Source of the DNA: Fulverythrobacter ferritrahens
GTDB taxonomy: Bacteria > Pseudomonadota > Alphaproteobacteria > Sphingomonadales > Sphingomonadaceae
Length of the DNA stretch: 64,000 nt
Direction of reading: 5' to 3'
NCBI RefSeq assembly: GCF_020539485.1
Contig: NZ_JACDXU010000001.1
Coordinates: forward strand, 1,488,001 to 1,552,000
A model generated the notes under the pieces. The model searched no databases and had not been told where the DNA came from. It was given only the letters and a program-made list of their open reading frames with translations. Shown piece by piece: positions 55,795 to 64,000 of the stretch (positions are counted from its first letter, which is position 1; each line of letters opens with the position of its first letter). Made by a program: the position numbers and the translations under genes.

Positions 55795-57423
55795 CTAGCC
55801 GCCTTTATGCGCGCTTCGAGTGCCTTTACGGACGTTCTTTCCGTTGCGAAATTCGGCATATGAATCAATAATTTCACGCATTCTCGCAATCGCCTGCTCG
55901 CGGCGGCGCTCGTCCTTGATGCGCGCCAGTTCGCCCTTCAGGCTGGTGACGAAGGCCGCATATTCATTCTGCCAGTCCCGCCCGACCGATTGCTGCACAG
56001 CGAGATTTCCCGTTGCCGTCCGCTTGGCGGGCTTGCCGGGCGCGAGGCCATAGCTCTCCCCGATCTCAGGGAGTTTTACCGCCAATTGAGGCATCAGGCG
56101 CTGCAATTCCCGGCGCATCCCCTCCAGCCCCTCGGGCTCCCCATGATCGAGGATCAAACTCCCGGAAATCGGCGCCCGCGCACCAATCCAGGCCAGAAGC
56201 TCGCCCTGATCGGCATGGGCCGAATAGTGGTCAATCCGCCTGATCTGCGCCCGAACCCGCACATCCGCACCGGAAATGCGCACTGTCTTCGCTCCCTCCA
56301 GGATCACCCGGCCCAGAGAGCCCTGCGCCTGAAATCCCACGAATAAAACCGTAGAATCCCGCCGATGGAGATTGTGCATCAGGTGATGCCGGATACGCCC
56401 GCCCTCGCACATGCCGGAAGCCGCCAGGATGATCGCGCCCGATACGGAATTGAGCCGGATCGATTCCGAAACATCGTTCACGAAATGGAACGAGGAATGC
56501 TCGAACACATTGACCCCGCCCGTATCCTCCAACTCCGCAGCATAACGCGCAAAAACACCGGTCGTGCGGCTGGCCAGGGGGGAATCGATGAACACCGGCA
56601 CATCCGGAATGGAACGCTCTCGCAGCAGGAAGGCCAGATCGAGCAACAATTCCTGCGTCCGCTCCAGCGCGAAGGCCGGGATCACCAGATTTCCGCCGCG
56701 AGTGATGGCGGCAATCACCTCGGCCTGCAGCAGCTTGCGCCGTTCCTCCATGGTGATCTTTTCCCGCTGGCGATCGCCATAGGTGGATTCGCAGATCACA
56801 TGATCGAACCCGGCAGGCCCCTCCGGATCGAGCAGGAAGGCCTTGTTTTCCGGGCCTACATCACCCGAACACATCACTCTCACCCCGCCCGCTTCCAGTT
56901 CGACCGAGGCCGAACCGAGAATATGCCCCGCATTCCACAGCCGCGCCCGAAAGCCGGGCACAGGCTCGAACCATTCCTCCAGCGGCACGGCCCGGCACAG
57001 CTTCCAGGCGGCAAGGGCGTCCTGCTCGGTATAGACCGGCTCGAACGGATCTTCTCCCGCCCTGTCGCGACGCCGGTTGCGGCGTTCGGTATCGGCTTCC
57101 TGAATACGCCCGGCATCCGCCAGCATATGTTCCAGAAGGTCCCTGGTCGGCCCGGTACACCAAACGTCGCCCTTGAAACCCTGCGCCACCAGCTTGGGCA
57201 ACAGCCCGCTATGGTCAATATGCGCATGAGTGAGCACGACGGCCTGGATTTGCGCCGGATTGAAGGCGAAGTTCCCCGCGTTGAGGTTTTCCAGCGTGCG
57301 GGAACCTTGAAACATCCCGCAATCGACCAGCAGCGAATGGCCATCGCAGCGAAATTCCATGCAGGAACCAGTGACTGTATGCGCGGCGCCGTGGAAGGTC
57401 AGCGAAAGGGGATGTTCTGCCAT
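55795..57423 (-). CDS. MBL-fold/beta-CASP metallo-hydrolase with RMMBL domain
   Basis: 542 aa from ATG 57423 (AGAGGA upstream). Metallo-beta-lactamase metal site THAHIDHSG at residues 65-73, GHILGSASV, a beta-CASP insert (AFALERTQELLLDL; ASGMCEGGRIRHHL) and C-terminal RMMBL (RIDHYSAHADQGELLAW, ILDHGEPEG). This is the arrangement of CPSF73-like RNases and bacterial YsgC-type proteins. An extra lysine/arginine-rich C-terminal tail (about 85 residues) may bind RNA. Ten bp after the PRPP-like gene, same operon. Likely nuclease. Confidence 0.92.
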   Translation of the reverse strand: MAEHPLSLTFHGAAHTVTGSCMEFRCDGHSLLVDCGMFQGSRTLENLNAGNFAFNPAQIQAVVLTHAHIDHSGLLPKLVAQGFKGDVWCTGPTRDLLEHMLADAGRIQEADTERRNRRRDRAGEDPFEPVYTEQDALAAWKLCRAVPLEEWFEPVPGFRARLWNAGHILGSASVELEAGGVRVMCSGDVGPENKAFLLDPEGPAGFDHVICESTYGDRQREKITMEERRKLLQAEVIAAITRGGNLVIPAFALERTQELLLDLAFLLRERSIPDVPVFIDSPLASRTTGVFARYAAELEDTGGVNVFEHSSFHFVNDVSESIRLNSVSGAIILAASGMCEGGRIRHHLMHNLHRRDSTVLFVGFQAQGSLGRVILEGAKTVRISGADVRVRAQIRRIDHYSAHADQGELLAWIGARAPISGSLILDHGEPEGLEGMRRELQRLMPQLAVKLPEIGESYGLAPGKPAKRTATGNLAVQQSVGRDWQNEYAAFVTSLKGELARIKDERRREQAIARMREIIDSYAEFRNGKNVRKGTRSAHKGG

Positions 57424-57432
57424 AGGTTCCTC

Positions 57433-58320
57433 TCAATCCAGCCAGCCCTGAGTGCGGATCGCTTCCGCAATCAGCGGGGCGAGCGGGATCGTTCCGCCCG
57501 ACCTGCCGACACTGTCGGTAAAACGCAGCTCGGCGATGCCGGCTTCTTCCATCCGGGCAAGATCCACTTGCCGGGCCAGGCAATGCGTGGCCAGCGCCTC
57601 GATCCGGGTGGCGCCCGCCTGCCGCAGCAATTGCGCCGCCTCGATCAGGGTCTGCCCGCTCGAAACCACATCGTCCACCAGCACCGCCGGGCGCCCCCGA
57701 ACCCTCTCGATGCCAGGAATCCGGATCGCGACCTGCCGGTCGCCGCTGCGGATCTTCTCACCCACCAGCACATCGAGCCCCAGCGGCGCGGCGATGGCCG
57801 TCACCCATTGGCGGGATTCGCTATCCGGCCCGACCAGCACGGCACCAGCCGCCCTGACCAGCGCAGCCGAAAGCAGCGGCGCAGCGGTAATACATACCGC
57901 ATCCGTCCCCGGCATGACCTCCGCGAGCGTCGCGATTCTGTGGAGATGGGGATCGACGGTCAGCACGCCGTCAAACCAATGTGCCAGCAATCCGGCAATC
58001 ACCCGCTGGCTCACGGCCTCGCCGGGATGGAAGGCAATGTCCTGCCGCATGTAGGCCAGATAAGGCGCAATCAGCATCACCCGCCGTGCACCATTCTCCC
58101 GCAAGGCAGACGCTGCGAGCAGCAATTCAACGAGCCGGGCATTCGGATCGTCCAGCGAGCGATAAAGCAGCGCCGTGCCTTCCCACGGGTCCACCCGCAC
58201 AAGGCTTTCCCCATCCGGGAAATGGTGCACGCTGACTTCGCGCAGGGCAATGCCCAGTTCCTGTGCAAGGCGAGCGGCCGGCTCGGCACATTCGGCGAAG
58301 GCGAATAATGCAGTTCCCAT
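57433..58320 (-). CDS. ribose-phosphate pyrophosphokinase-like protein
   Basis: 295 aa, shorter than the roughly 315-aa Prs. It keeps the Prs layout: FPDGES, PYLAYMRQD at 86-94 (ATP site region), TVDPHLH at 121-127, and the PRPP loop DDVVSSGQT at 216-224. It begins in a TGATG overlap with the thymidine phosphorylase stop. Likely not the housekeeping Prs but a paralogue serving ribose-phosphate recycling. With a nucleoside phosphorylase upstream, ribose-1-phosphate from nucleosides could feed PRPP after an isomerase or mutase step. Confidence 0.9.
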   Translation of the reverse strand: MGTALFAFAECAEPAARLAQELGIALREVSVHHFPDGESLVRVDPWEGTALLYRSLDDPNARLVELLLAASALRENGARRVMLIAPYLAYMRQDIAFHPGEAVSQRVIAGLLAHWFDGVLTVDPHLHRIATLAEVMPGTDAVCITAAPLLSAALVRAAGAVLVGPDSESRQWVTAIAAPLGLDVLVGEKIRSGDRQVAIRIPGIERVRGRPAVLVDDVVSSGQTLIEAAQLLRQAGATRIEALATHCLARQVDLARMEEAGIAELRFTDSVGRSGGTIPLAPLIAEAIRTQGWLD

Positions 58321-59804
58321 CAGGCGATCCCATAACCCGAATTCTCGGCGGCCAGATCACGCGCGAAGGCCAGCCCCGTCTCTGAATTGGCGTGAATACG
58401 ATAGAGCGGCTCATCCACCTTCACTTTGCTGCCCACCTTGTGCAGCAGGTCGATCCCCGCGCCCTTGTCCATCGGTGCACCGGCAAGGCGCGCGATCCGG
58501 GCAATGCGCTCGCAATCGATGCCCAGCACCTTCCCTTCACGCGGGGACAGGATTTCGTGGCAATGGGCGCCGGGCAAAAACTGTTCCCGGCAGGGGCCTT
58601 GCGCCTCGATCAGCCGCTGCATCGCGGCGAGAGCTTCCCCGTTGTCGAGCAATTCCCGCGCCCTGCGGAGCCCTTCCCCGCCCCTGAGCGATGGATCGAA
58701 TTCCAGCATATGCCCGGCCAGCAGCAGCCCCCGCTCGCGCAGGTCTTGCGGCGCATCGGCATCGCCGCGCAGCACTGCCATAACGTCCCGCGCTTCCAGC
58801 ACCGGCCCGATCCCGCGCCCGATGGGCTGCGATCCGTCAGTGAAGACGATATCGGTGATAAGGCCAATGCTGCCTGCCACATATTCGAACAGCTTGCGCA
58901 GGCGAACCGCGTCCCTTTGCGTGCGCACCTTGGCAGTGGGGCCTATGGGAATGTCGATCACCAGATGAGTGGACCCGGCCGCGATCTTCTTCGACAGGAT
59001 GGAGGCGACCATCTGCTCGAACGTATCGAGCCGCAAGGGCCGTTCGACCGAGATCAGCACATCGTCAGCCGGGGAGAGATTTACCCGCCCCCCCCAAGCC
59101 AGCACGGCATTCTCACGCGCGACGATTTCCTGCATCCGTGCCTCGGTCAGGTCCACTTCGGCCAGCACTTCCATCGTATCCGCCGTGCCCGAGGGGGAAG
59201 TGATCGCGCGCGAGGAAGTCTTGGGGCAGAGCAGGCCGTGAGCCGCCACGATCGGCACCACGATCATCGAGGTGCGATTGCCGGGGATGCCGCCAATGCA
59301 ATGCTTGTCCACCACCAGCGGCGCTTCCCAATGGAGCCGATTGCCTGCCTCGATCATGGCGCGCGTAAGAGCCAGCGTTTCGTCCGTGGTCATGAAACCG
59401 GCGCAGGCCACCAGAAAGGCGCCAATCTCCATCGGGGAATATTGATGGGATGCGACATCGCGGATCACCGCGGTGATCTCCCCCTCCCCCAGAGTATAGC
59501 CACCGATCTTGCGGCGCACATATTCGAGACTGGCGGGGGCGAGCGCCTGTTCGAAACTCACTTCCGTCCCTTCGGGCAGGCCAAGGCGGCGGAATGCCTG
59601 TTCGCCCAGCCCGATTTCACCGGGGGCGACGATGGCAGGGTCGTCCACCAGCGCCAGCGTCGCCAGAATTTCCCCGCAATCGGCCTTCACCCGCAGCTTG
59701 CGCAGGGCCTGGAACTGCTCGGGCGAATATAGATCACCGTGGCGCAGAAGGAATGCGGTGTTTTCCGGATGAGTATCGATCGGTATGCGCCGGATTTTCG
59801 GCAT
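58320..59804 (-). CDS. thymidine phosphorylase, type 2 family
   Basis: 494 aa, matching the 'type 2' thymidine phosphorylase/AMP phosphorylase group (about 500 aa) rather than 440-aa DeoA. An N-terminal extension of about 85 residues precedes the glycosyltransferase-3 core, with KHCIGGIPGN at 167-176 (phosphate and base site) and KTSSRAITSPSGTADT at 195-210. Phosphorolysis of nucleosides or nucleotides to free base and a ribose phosphate. In archaea the related enzyme uses AMP. First gene of the operon with the PRPP-like and beta-CASP genes. Confidence 0.92.
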   Translation of the reverse strand: MPKIRRIPIDTHPENTAFLLRHGDLYSPEQFQALRKLRVKADCGEILATLALVDDPAIVAPGEIGLGEQAFRRLGLPEGTEVSFEQALAPASLEYVRRKIGGYTLGEGEITAVIRDVASHQYSPMEIGAFLVACAGFMTTDETLALTRAMIEAGNRLHWEAPLVVDKHCIGGIPGNRTSMIVVPIVAAHGLLCPKTSSRAITSPSGTADTMEVLAEVDLTEARMQEIVARENAVLAWGGRVNLSPADDVLISVERPLRLDTFEQMVASILSKKIAAGSTHLVIDIPIGPTAKVRTQRDAVRLRKLFEYVAGSIGLITDIVFTDGSQPIGRGIGPVLEARDVMAVLRGDADAPQDLRERGLLLAGHMLEFDPSLRGGEGLRRARELLDNGEALAAMQRLIEAQGPCREQFLPGAHCHEILSPREGKVLGIDCERIARIARLAGAPMDKGAGIDLLHKVGSKVKVDEPLYRIHANSETGLAFARDLAAENSGYGIA

Positions 59805-59856
59805 CGCCCTGCCCTTGGAATTGCTTCCCGGGCTTTAGGCAGTCGCGGCGGCGGTG

Positions 59857-60846
59857 TCACCCTTTCGCTGGAGCCGCCTCCGCCCCGCCGTTTTCCGCAA
59901 GCCGTCGTGCGATGATGGCGCAGGCGATCAGCTGCAGCTGATGGAACAGCATCAGCGGCAGGATGATAAGGCCCACCTGCGACGGTGCGAACAACACGCC
60001 CGCCATGGGAACGCCGGAGGCCAGGCTCTTCTTCGAGCCGCAGAACAGCAACACGATCGCGTCCTGACGCGAGAAGCGCATCAGCCGCGCCGTTCCCCAG
60101 GTCGCGGTGAGTACGATGGCCAGCAGTACTGAACACAGCGCAACGATCATCGCGAGATCGAGCCCGGTGAGCCGGTGCCACAGCCCCTCCACCACTGCCG
60201 CGCCGAATGCCGTGTAAACCACCAGCAGAATCGAGCCACGATCCACCACCGTCACGAGCTTCTTGTTGCGCTGGACCCAGCTACCGATCACCGGGCGCAG
60301 CAAGTGCCCGACCACGAAAGGCAGCAACAATTGCAGCAGGATGGTCTGCACGGCCTCCAGCGAGACACCGCCACTGCCCACCGCGCCATGCATCAGCAAC
60401 GCAACCAGCGCAGGCGTCAGCACCACACCGATGAGATTGGAGAGCGAGGCGCTGCACACGGCCGCTGCCACATTGCCTCCGGCGATGGCCGTGAAGGCGA
60501 TGGAAGACTGCACAGTGGAAGGCAGCAAAGCGAGGAACAGGATACCGGTCGCCACTGGCGCGGCCAGGCCCGGAATGGCCGAAAAGCCCAGGCCAAGGAC
60601 AGGAAACAACACATAGGTCGCCGCGAAGACCGCCAGATGCAGCCGCCAGTTGCGCGCGCCATCAAGGATCGCCTCACGCGAGAGCTTGGCCCCGTGGAGG
60701 AAGAACAGCAGCACAATGCCGACATCCGCCAACCCGCCAAATATCTGCACGAACACTCCGACCGGAGGCAGCAGGGAGGCGAGGACCACCGTGCCGACCA
60801 GCATCAGGATGAAGGGTTCGAAGATTGAGAGAACACGGCGGAGCAT
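59857..60846 (-). CDS. SBF-like/bile acid:sodium symporter family transporter
   Basis: 329 aa with about ten membrane segments; SLC10A7/YfeH-like subgroup. Conserved SLSNLIGVVLTPALVALLMHG and a C-terminal crossover segment FCGSKKSLASGVPMAGVLF. Probably sodium-coupled transport of an organic anion in the inner membrane. Stands as a single gene after the thymidine phosphorylase promoter region. Substrate unknown. Confidence 0.88.
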   Translation of the reverse strand: MLRRVLSIFEPFILMLVGTVVLASLLPPVGVFVQIFGGLADVGIVLLFFLHGAKLSREAILDGARNWRLHLAVFAATYVLFPVLGLGFSAIPGLAAPVATGILFLALLPSTVQSSIAFTAIAGGNVAAAVCSASLSNLIGVVLTPALVALLMHGAVGSGGVSLEAVQTILLQLLLPFVVGHLLRPVIGSWVQRNKKLVTVVDRGSILLVVYTAFGAAVVEGLWHRLTGLDLAMIVALCSVLLAIVLTATWGTARLMRFSRQDAIVLLFCGSKKSLASGVPMAGVLFAPSQVGLIILPLMLFHQLQLIACAIIARRLAENGGAEAAPAKG

Positions 60847-61400
60847 TTGGGGCCTGTCGATTAAGGTGAGGGGATAAGGTGAAGCTGCGGTGCCTTATCA
60901 GGCGGTGACTTGCCCGTCGCTACGCTGATTGGTGCGCCTTCCAGAAAGCAGTCGGGATGACGAAGGATGGCGGTACCGGCATGGCCTATCCCGGCCCGAT
61001 GGCGCGGCTGCCATATCCCGCAAGGCGCGGACGCTATGGAACATCTCGATCACCCCTTCGGGCCGCGAAAAGCGCGGCCAAAAAAGCGCGAGGACATAAG
61101 TCCCCGCCGGAAGGTCACCGGGGGCGGTCGGTGGCCGGACTGGCCCGGTGCGGTTGGCTGGGAGCTTGCGGAACACGTCACCAGTGCCGCCACCTGGGCG
61201 GGAGGCCCATAGCGAAGACCGGGCCGAGTGGCAATCTCCGCCCGGCTGCCATCTCCGCTCCCCCGCCTCCTCCCTTTGCTACGGCCCTGCCCGCCTGCCG
61301 CGTTTCAGAATAGCACAAAAAATGAGATATACTCATATTTACACGTTGTCGTATTGAACCTAGGTAGGCGCCCCGGATTCGTGTGGGAAGGGGAAGTGAC
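60847..61400. other. 554-bp stretch without a credible gene
   Basis: Contains the SBF-like gene promoter on the left and the HAD gene promoter with an RpiR-type inverted repeat on the right. Short open frames on both strands (for example 60957-61313 + and 60898-61176 -) are Arg/Pro/Gly-rich with no domain or ribosome site. Possibly the remains of a decayed gene. Confidence 0.55.
61322..61336 (+). promoter_or_regulatory. RpiR-type operator before the HAD gene
   Basis: ATGAGATATACTCAT, a perfect inverted repeat with TGAG-N5-CTCA spacing in an AT-rich patch. The same spacing occurs at 63155-63169 upstream of the RpiR regulator. Confidence 0.6.
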
Positions 61401-62180
61401 TTGTCTCTGGAGGTGCTGGCCCCTTTAGGTTGGGCTGAACGCGAAGCGCTTGAAGCAGCAAATGGCCTGCTGCTGGACTGGGACGGCTGCGTTGCGGTGA
61501 ACAATCGCATCCTGCCCGCCGCGGCCCGGCTGATCGCGCGCCACCAGCGGCAGGTGGCGGTAATCACCAATAATTCCACACATCTGGCTGCTGATTTCGC
61601 GCGGATTTTGGCCCGCAACGGGCTGGACGTTCCGGAAGAGCGAATTTTCACCGCCGGGATGGAGGCCCTGCGCCATGTTCGCGCCGCTGGATACCGGCGC
61701 GTGCTGATGCTGGCCTCCACGGCCATGCGGCGCCACGCGATGGATCTGGGCATTCCGCTGGTGCGGGAAGATCCCGATCTCGTCCTGCTGATGCGCGATG
61801 CCCGCTTCAACTATGCCAAGCTGGAGCGCGCCGCCAATGCTGTGAGCGGCGGAGCGCGGCTGGTGGTTGCCAATGCGGACCGGACCCATCCCGGCCCGGG
61901 CGGCAGGCTGGTACCTGAAACCGGAGCCCTGCTGGCCGCGCTGCTTTCCTGCACGGGCTCGCACGGCCCGGCCCCGCTGATCATCGGCAAACCAGGCCCC
62001 CTGCTGTTCGAGCGGGCCTGCAATCGCCTTGGGATCGCCCCGCGCGAAGCCGTCATGATCGGCGATAATCCCGAAACGGATGGCGAAGGCGCGCTGCAAC
62101 TCGGCATCCGGCCCATTCTGGTGGGCGGCCAATCTCCCCTCAGTCTGGACGACCTGCTGGAACCGTTGGCGGCGGAATGA
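61401..62180 (+). CDS. HAD-IIA family phosphatase (NagD-like)
   Basis: 259 aa if started at TTG 61401, seven bases after AAGGGG. A GTG at 61383 would add six residues but has no good ribosome site. HAD motifs: LLLDWDGCVA (nucleophile Asp and general acid Asp), VITNNS (motif II), and IGDNPETDGEGA (motif IV). The cap between motifs II and III is type C2a, as in NagD and phosphoglycolate/nitrophenyl phosphatases. Cytosolic dephosphorylation of a sugar phosphate is likely. Convergent with the RpiR regulator gene. An operator matching the regulator's own promoter precedes it. Confidence 0.88.
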   Translation: MSLEVLAPLGWAEREALEAANGLLLDWDGCVAVNNRILPAAARLIARHQRQVAVITNNSTHLAADFARILARNGLDVPEERIFTAGMEALRHVRAAGYRRVLMLASTAMRRHAMDLGIPLVREDPDLVLLMRDARFNYAKLERAANAVSGGARLVVANADRTHPGPGGRLVPETGALLAALLSCTGSHGPAPLIIGKPGPLLFERACNRLGIAPREAVMIGDNPETDGEGALQLGIRPILVGGQSPLSLDDLLEPLAAE

Positions 62181-62186
62181 TCCGGT

Positions 62187-63095
62187 TCAGAATCGCTTGA
62201 TCGAAAGTACGTCGAAAGTCTTCTTCAGAACATCAGTGGCATGATCGTAATCGGCGAGCGCCAATCCGGCGATCAGCGCGTCAACCACGCAGATCTGCGC
62301 GATCCGGCTGGTCATGGCTTCGGTACGAAAGCGCGTCTCGCGGGCCATGGTGAACAGCACGATATCCGCGAAAGCCTGGATCGGCGAACGGGCGAAATTG
62401 GTGACGACAATCGTCTTGGCACCCGCCTCCTTCGCCAGCCGGGTCGCGGCGACCGTCTCATGCGTGGCGCCACTATGCGAGATGGTAATCGTGGTGACAT
62501 CGGGATCGCAGCGCGAGGCGCTGATGGCCTGGATGTGGCTGTCGGTCACTGCCCGTACATCCAGCCCGATGCGCAGCATCCGATATTGAGCATCCTCGGC
62601 AATCGGCGCTGACGATCCGATACCGTAGATTTCGATCCGCTTCGCCCCGCGAACCGCGGCGACAGCGCGTTCCAGCGCCGCCGGCTCCAGCACGGAAAGC
62701 GTATCGCGCAAGGCCTGTATGCCGGAATGGAAGACCTTGCGGCAGATCGTTTCCATATCGTCGTCCCGTTCCAGATCTTCGTGAATGAACTGGACCGGCT
62801 GGACGATTTCCTGCGCCAGGCTGAGCTTCATCTGCTGGAAGCCGGAAAGACCGATGCTGCGGCAGAAATTGATGACGCTGCCTTCGCTCACGCCCGTCGC
62901 CTCGGACAGTTCCGTCACCGACATGCCCACGATCTCTTCCGGGCGTTCGAGAATGAACTGGGCGATGCGCTGCGCGCTCTTCGCCATATTGGGCTGGGCC
63001 ACGCGAATCCGGCCCAGCGCATTCTCAACCGGGCGGTTATCTGTCTGCGAGGCCCGCCCCTTCGGCGCCTTCACTGGCTTGTTCGCATCTGCCAC
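62187..63095 (-). CDS. MurR/RpiR-family transcriptional regulator
   Basis: 302 aa from GTG 63095, five bases after GAGGGGG. The longer frame to 63152 lacks a ribosome site. N-terminal RpiR HTH_6 (VTELSEATGVSEGSVINFCRSIGLSGFQQMKL) and a C-terminal SIS domain for sugar-phosphate ligands (IEIYGIGSSAPIAEDAQYR, ITISHSGATHETV). Divergent from the TonB receptor at 63411 and convergent with the HAD phosphatase, so all three probably serve one sugar or phospho-sugar pathway. Perfect and near-perfect palindromes in the intergenic DNA are candidate operators. Confidence 0.93.
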   Translation of the reverse strand: MADANKPVKAPKGRASQTDNRPVENALGRIRVAQPNMAKSAQRIAQFILERPEEIVGMSVTELSEATGVSEGSVINFCRSIGLSGFQQMKLSLAQEIVQPVQFIHEDLERDDDMETICRKVFHSGIQALRDTLSVLEPAALERAVAAVRGAKRIEIYGIGSSAPIAEDAQYRMLRIGLDVRAVTDSHIQAISASRCDPDVTTITISHSGATHETVAATRLAKEAGAKTIVVTNFARSPIQAFADIVLFTMARETRFRTEAMTSRIAQICVVDALIAGLALADYDHATDVLKKTFDVLSIKRF

Positions 63096-63152
63096 GATCG
63101 CCCCCTCTGTTCCATTCCCGCCATCATGCACGCTCACCTGATGAAGCGCCAC

Positions 63153-63171
63153 TATTGAGTATCACTCAATA
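63153..63171. promoter_or_regulatory. perfect palindrome before the RpiR gene
   Basis: TATTGAGTATCACTCAATA, 8-bp arms around a 3-nt centre, 58-76 bp upstream of the GTG start of the RpiR gene. Probable autoregulatory operator. Confidence 0.75.
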
Positions 63172-63263
63172 TCGTCAAGCCTCGGAATTTCCGCCCCTTC
63201 CCGCTCGCGGCGCAGCATTTCCTCAATCTATAATGCGCTTTTCTTACTTTCTTTATCGCATAG

Positions 63264-63282
63264 GAATGAGTGTTTTTCATTC
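63264..63282. promoter_or_regulatory. second RpiR-type dyad, receptor side
   Basis: GAATGA-N7-TCATTC, containing ATGAGTGTTTTTCAT, which keeps the TGAG-N5-(C/T)TCA layout with one change. Lies 129-147 bp before the receptor start. Confidence 0.55.
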
Positions 63283-63410
63283 AAGTGTCACATGACCCGC
63301 ATAGTGGCCCCTGGCAGGCGATGACCCGAATCGAGCTGAAGCCCCGAGGGGCCACTCCTCAGCCGGTCCGAGCCCCCGCCCCGGCACAGTTCCAATTCAG
63401 GGGATCAGCG

Positions 63411-64000
63411 GTGAAGAAACGCTCATATCATTCCGTCGCTCACATTCTGGCGATGCTGACAGCACCGGCCATCATGGCGACCGGCACGGCACAGGCAGCA
63501 GAAGCGAACGCCGAAGCCGAAGCCGCCTCGGCAGAGCAGGGCTCCATCGTCGTCACTGGCCAAGCCGTGAAGGCATCCCAGGTGGCCGAGGAAGCGGTGA
63601 AGTTCGGCAATTACGTGCAGGTCGTCTCCTCGCAGGAGATCGAGGCCAGCGGCGCCAGCAACTTCGCGGAACTGGCCCAGTTCCTGATCAAGGGCGCCAA
63701 TGTCGGCTACTCGCCCGACGAAGGCGAATATACCATCCGCCTCGATGGCGGCGGGGACCGCGATACGCTGGTCGTGCTCGATGGCGTGCCGCTTTATGAC
63801 CGTGGCCCGGCGCTGGAAGAAATCTGGGGCACCACCACGATCGATCCGCATATGATCGACCATGTGGAGGTGTTCCGCGGCGGCAACAGCCTGTTCTTTG
63901 GCTCCAATGGCGGCATCGGCGTGGTCAGCATCAAGACCAAGCGCCCTACCGGCGAGGACAAGGTGGAACTGGGCGCCAGCTACGGCTCGTTCAATTCGCG
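63411..64000 (+). CDS. TonB-dependent receptor (3' end outside window)
   Basis: The frame opens at GTG 63411, seven bases after AGGGG, and runs open to the window edge (about 196 codons seen). Signal peptide (VAHILAMLTAPAIMATGTAQA), an Ala/Glu-rich linker, TonB-box-like GSIVVTGQAV, then plug domain with ELAQFLIKGANVGYSP, YTIRLDGGGDRDTLVVLDGVPLYDRG and HVEVFRGGNSLFFGSNGGIGVVSI. Outer-membrane active transporter. Its RpiR neighbour suggests a sugar or phospho-sugar ligand. The barrel lies beyond the window. Confidence 0.9.
   Translation, partial: MKKRSYHSVAHILAMLTAPAIMATGTAQAAEANAEAEAASAEQGSIVVTGQAVKASQVAEEAVKFGNYVQVVSSQEIEASGASNFAELAQFLIKGANVGYSPDEGEYTIRLDGGGDRDTLVVLDGVPLYDRGPALEEIWGTTTIDPHMIDHVEVFRGGNSLFFGSNGGIGVVSIKTKRPTGEDKVELGASYGSFNS

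Larger units (their letters stand above)
63096..63410. other. 315-bp divergent regulatory region, RpiR gene and receptor
   Basis: No gene. Contains the two operator-like dyads listed separately and an AT-rich patch around 63232-63285 suited to promoters. The remainder (63300-63400) is GC-rich leader of the receptor mRNA. Confidence 0.7.

Noticed and set aside
60957-61313. Possible small genes between the SBF-like and HAD genes
   Set aside because: Overlapping frames on both strands lack ribosome sites, domains or consistent codon use.

Overview
The window is GC-rich, densely coded DNA. It looks like an alphaproteobacterial chromosome, most likely a sphingomonad (Novosphingobium/Sphingobium/Altererythrobacter type). 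The signs are five TonB-dependent receptors, LigD-like dehydrogenases and LigF-like glutathione transferases, pobA, an EmrAB/NodT pump, a TamAB pair and sphingomonad-style intergenic repeats. This assignment is inference. No rRNA, tRNA, CRISPR array, prophage or insertion sequence was seen.

Layout. (1) 1-12.0 kb is a probable aromatic or lignin-dimer catabolic and uptake region: two LigD-like SDRs and a secreted protein on +, then on - an operon running LigF-like GST, second GST, TonB receptor, MFS, secreted paralogue, MFS. A separate two-gene DUF6152 operon shares an operator-like sequence with the GST operon. (2) 12.6-19.3 kb holds tamA-tamB and a small lipoprotein. (3) 19.5-28.6 kb holds pobA with divergent AraC regulator pobR, and one long - strand operon with three consecutive flavoprotein + cytochrome c pairs of the 4-cresol dehydrogenase/vanillyl-alcohol oxidase family plus two small Tat-exported proteins. 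Together they would oxidise 4-alkylphenols towards 4-hydroxybenzoate, which PobA passes to protocatechuate. (4) 28.9-39.0 kb is the most unusual part. It has a translationally coupled four-gene set (membrane protein, ExbB/MotA-like, DUF2149, exported membrane-anchored CobN-like chelatase) resembling HmuTUVS of Bacteroidetes haem acquisition. Facing it are a BtuB-type TonB receptor and a lipoprotein that looks like a beta-propeller. A 17-bp motif with one mismatch precedes both transcription units in the same orientation.

(5) 39.3-44.0 kb is an emrA-emrB-nodT drug or phenolic efflux operon with a divergent MarR regulator and an obvious palindromic operator. (6) 44.0-49.4 kb has an Lrp regulator coupled to a secreted cyanophycinase-isoaspartyl peptidase fusion, divergent from a large TonB receptor. 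(7) 49.4-52.9 kb has an MgtA-type P-ATPase and an LPG-synthase-like membrane protein. (8) 53.1-59.8 kb is a compact island of erythromycin-esterase-like protein, alpha/beta hydrolase, phosphoribosyltransferase, beta-CASP metallo-hydrolase, PRPP-synthetase-like protein and type-2 thymidine phosphorylase. (9) 59.9-64.0 kb has an SBF-like transporter, a HAD-IIA phosphatase, an RpiR regulator and a TonB receptor that runs off the end. The HAD and RpiR/receptor promoters carry related TGAG-N5-CTCA inverted repeats.

All family calls are by eye from motifs, gene order and remembered reference sequences. No database search was run.
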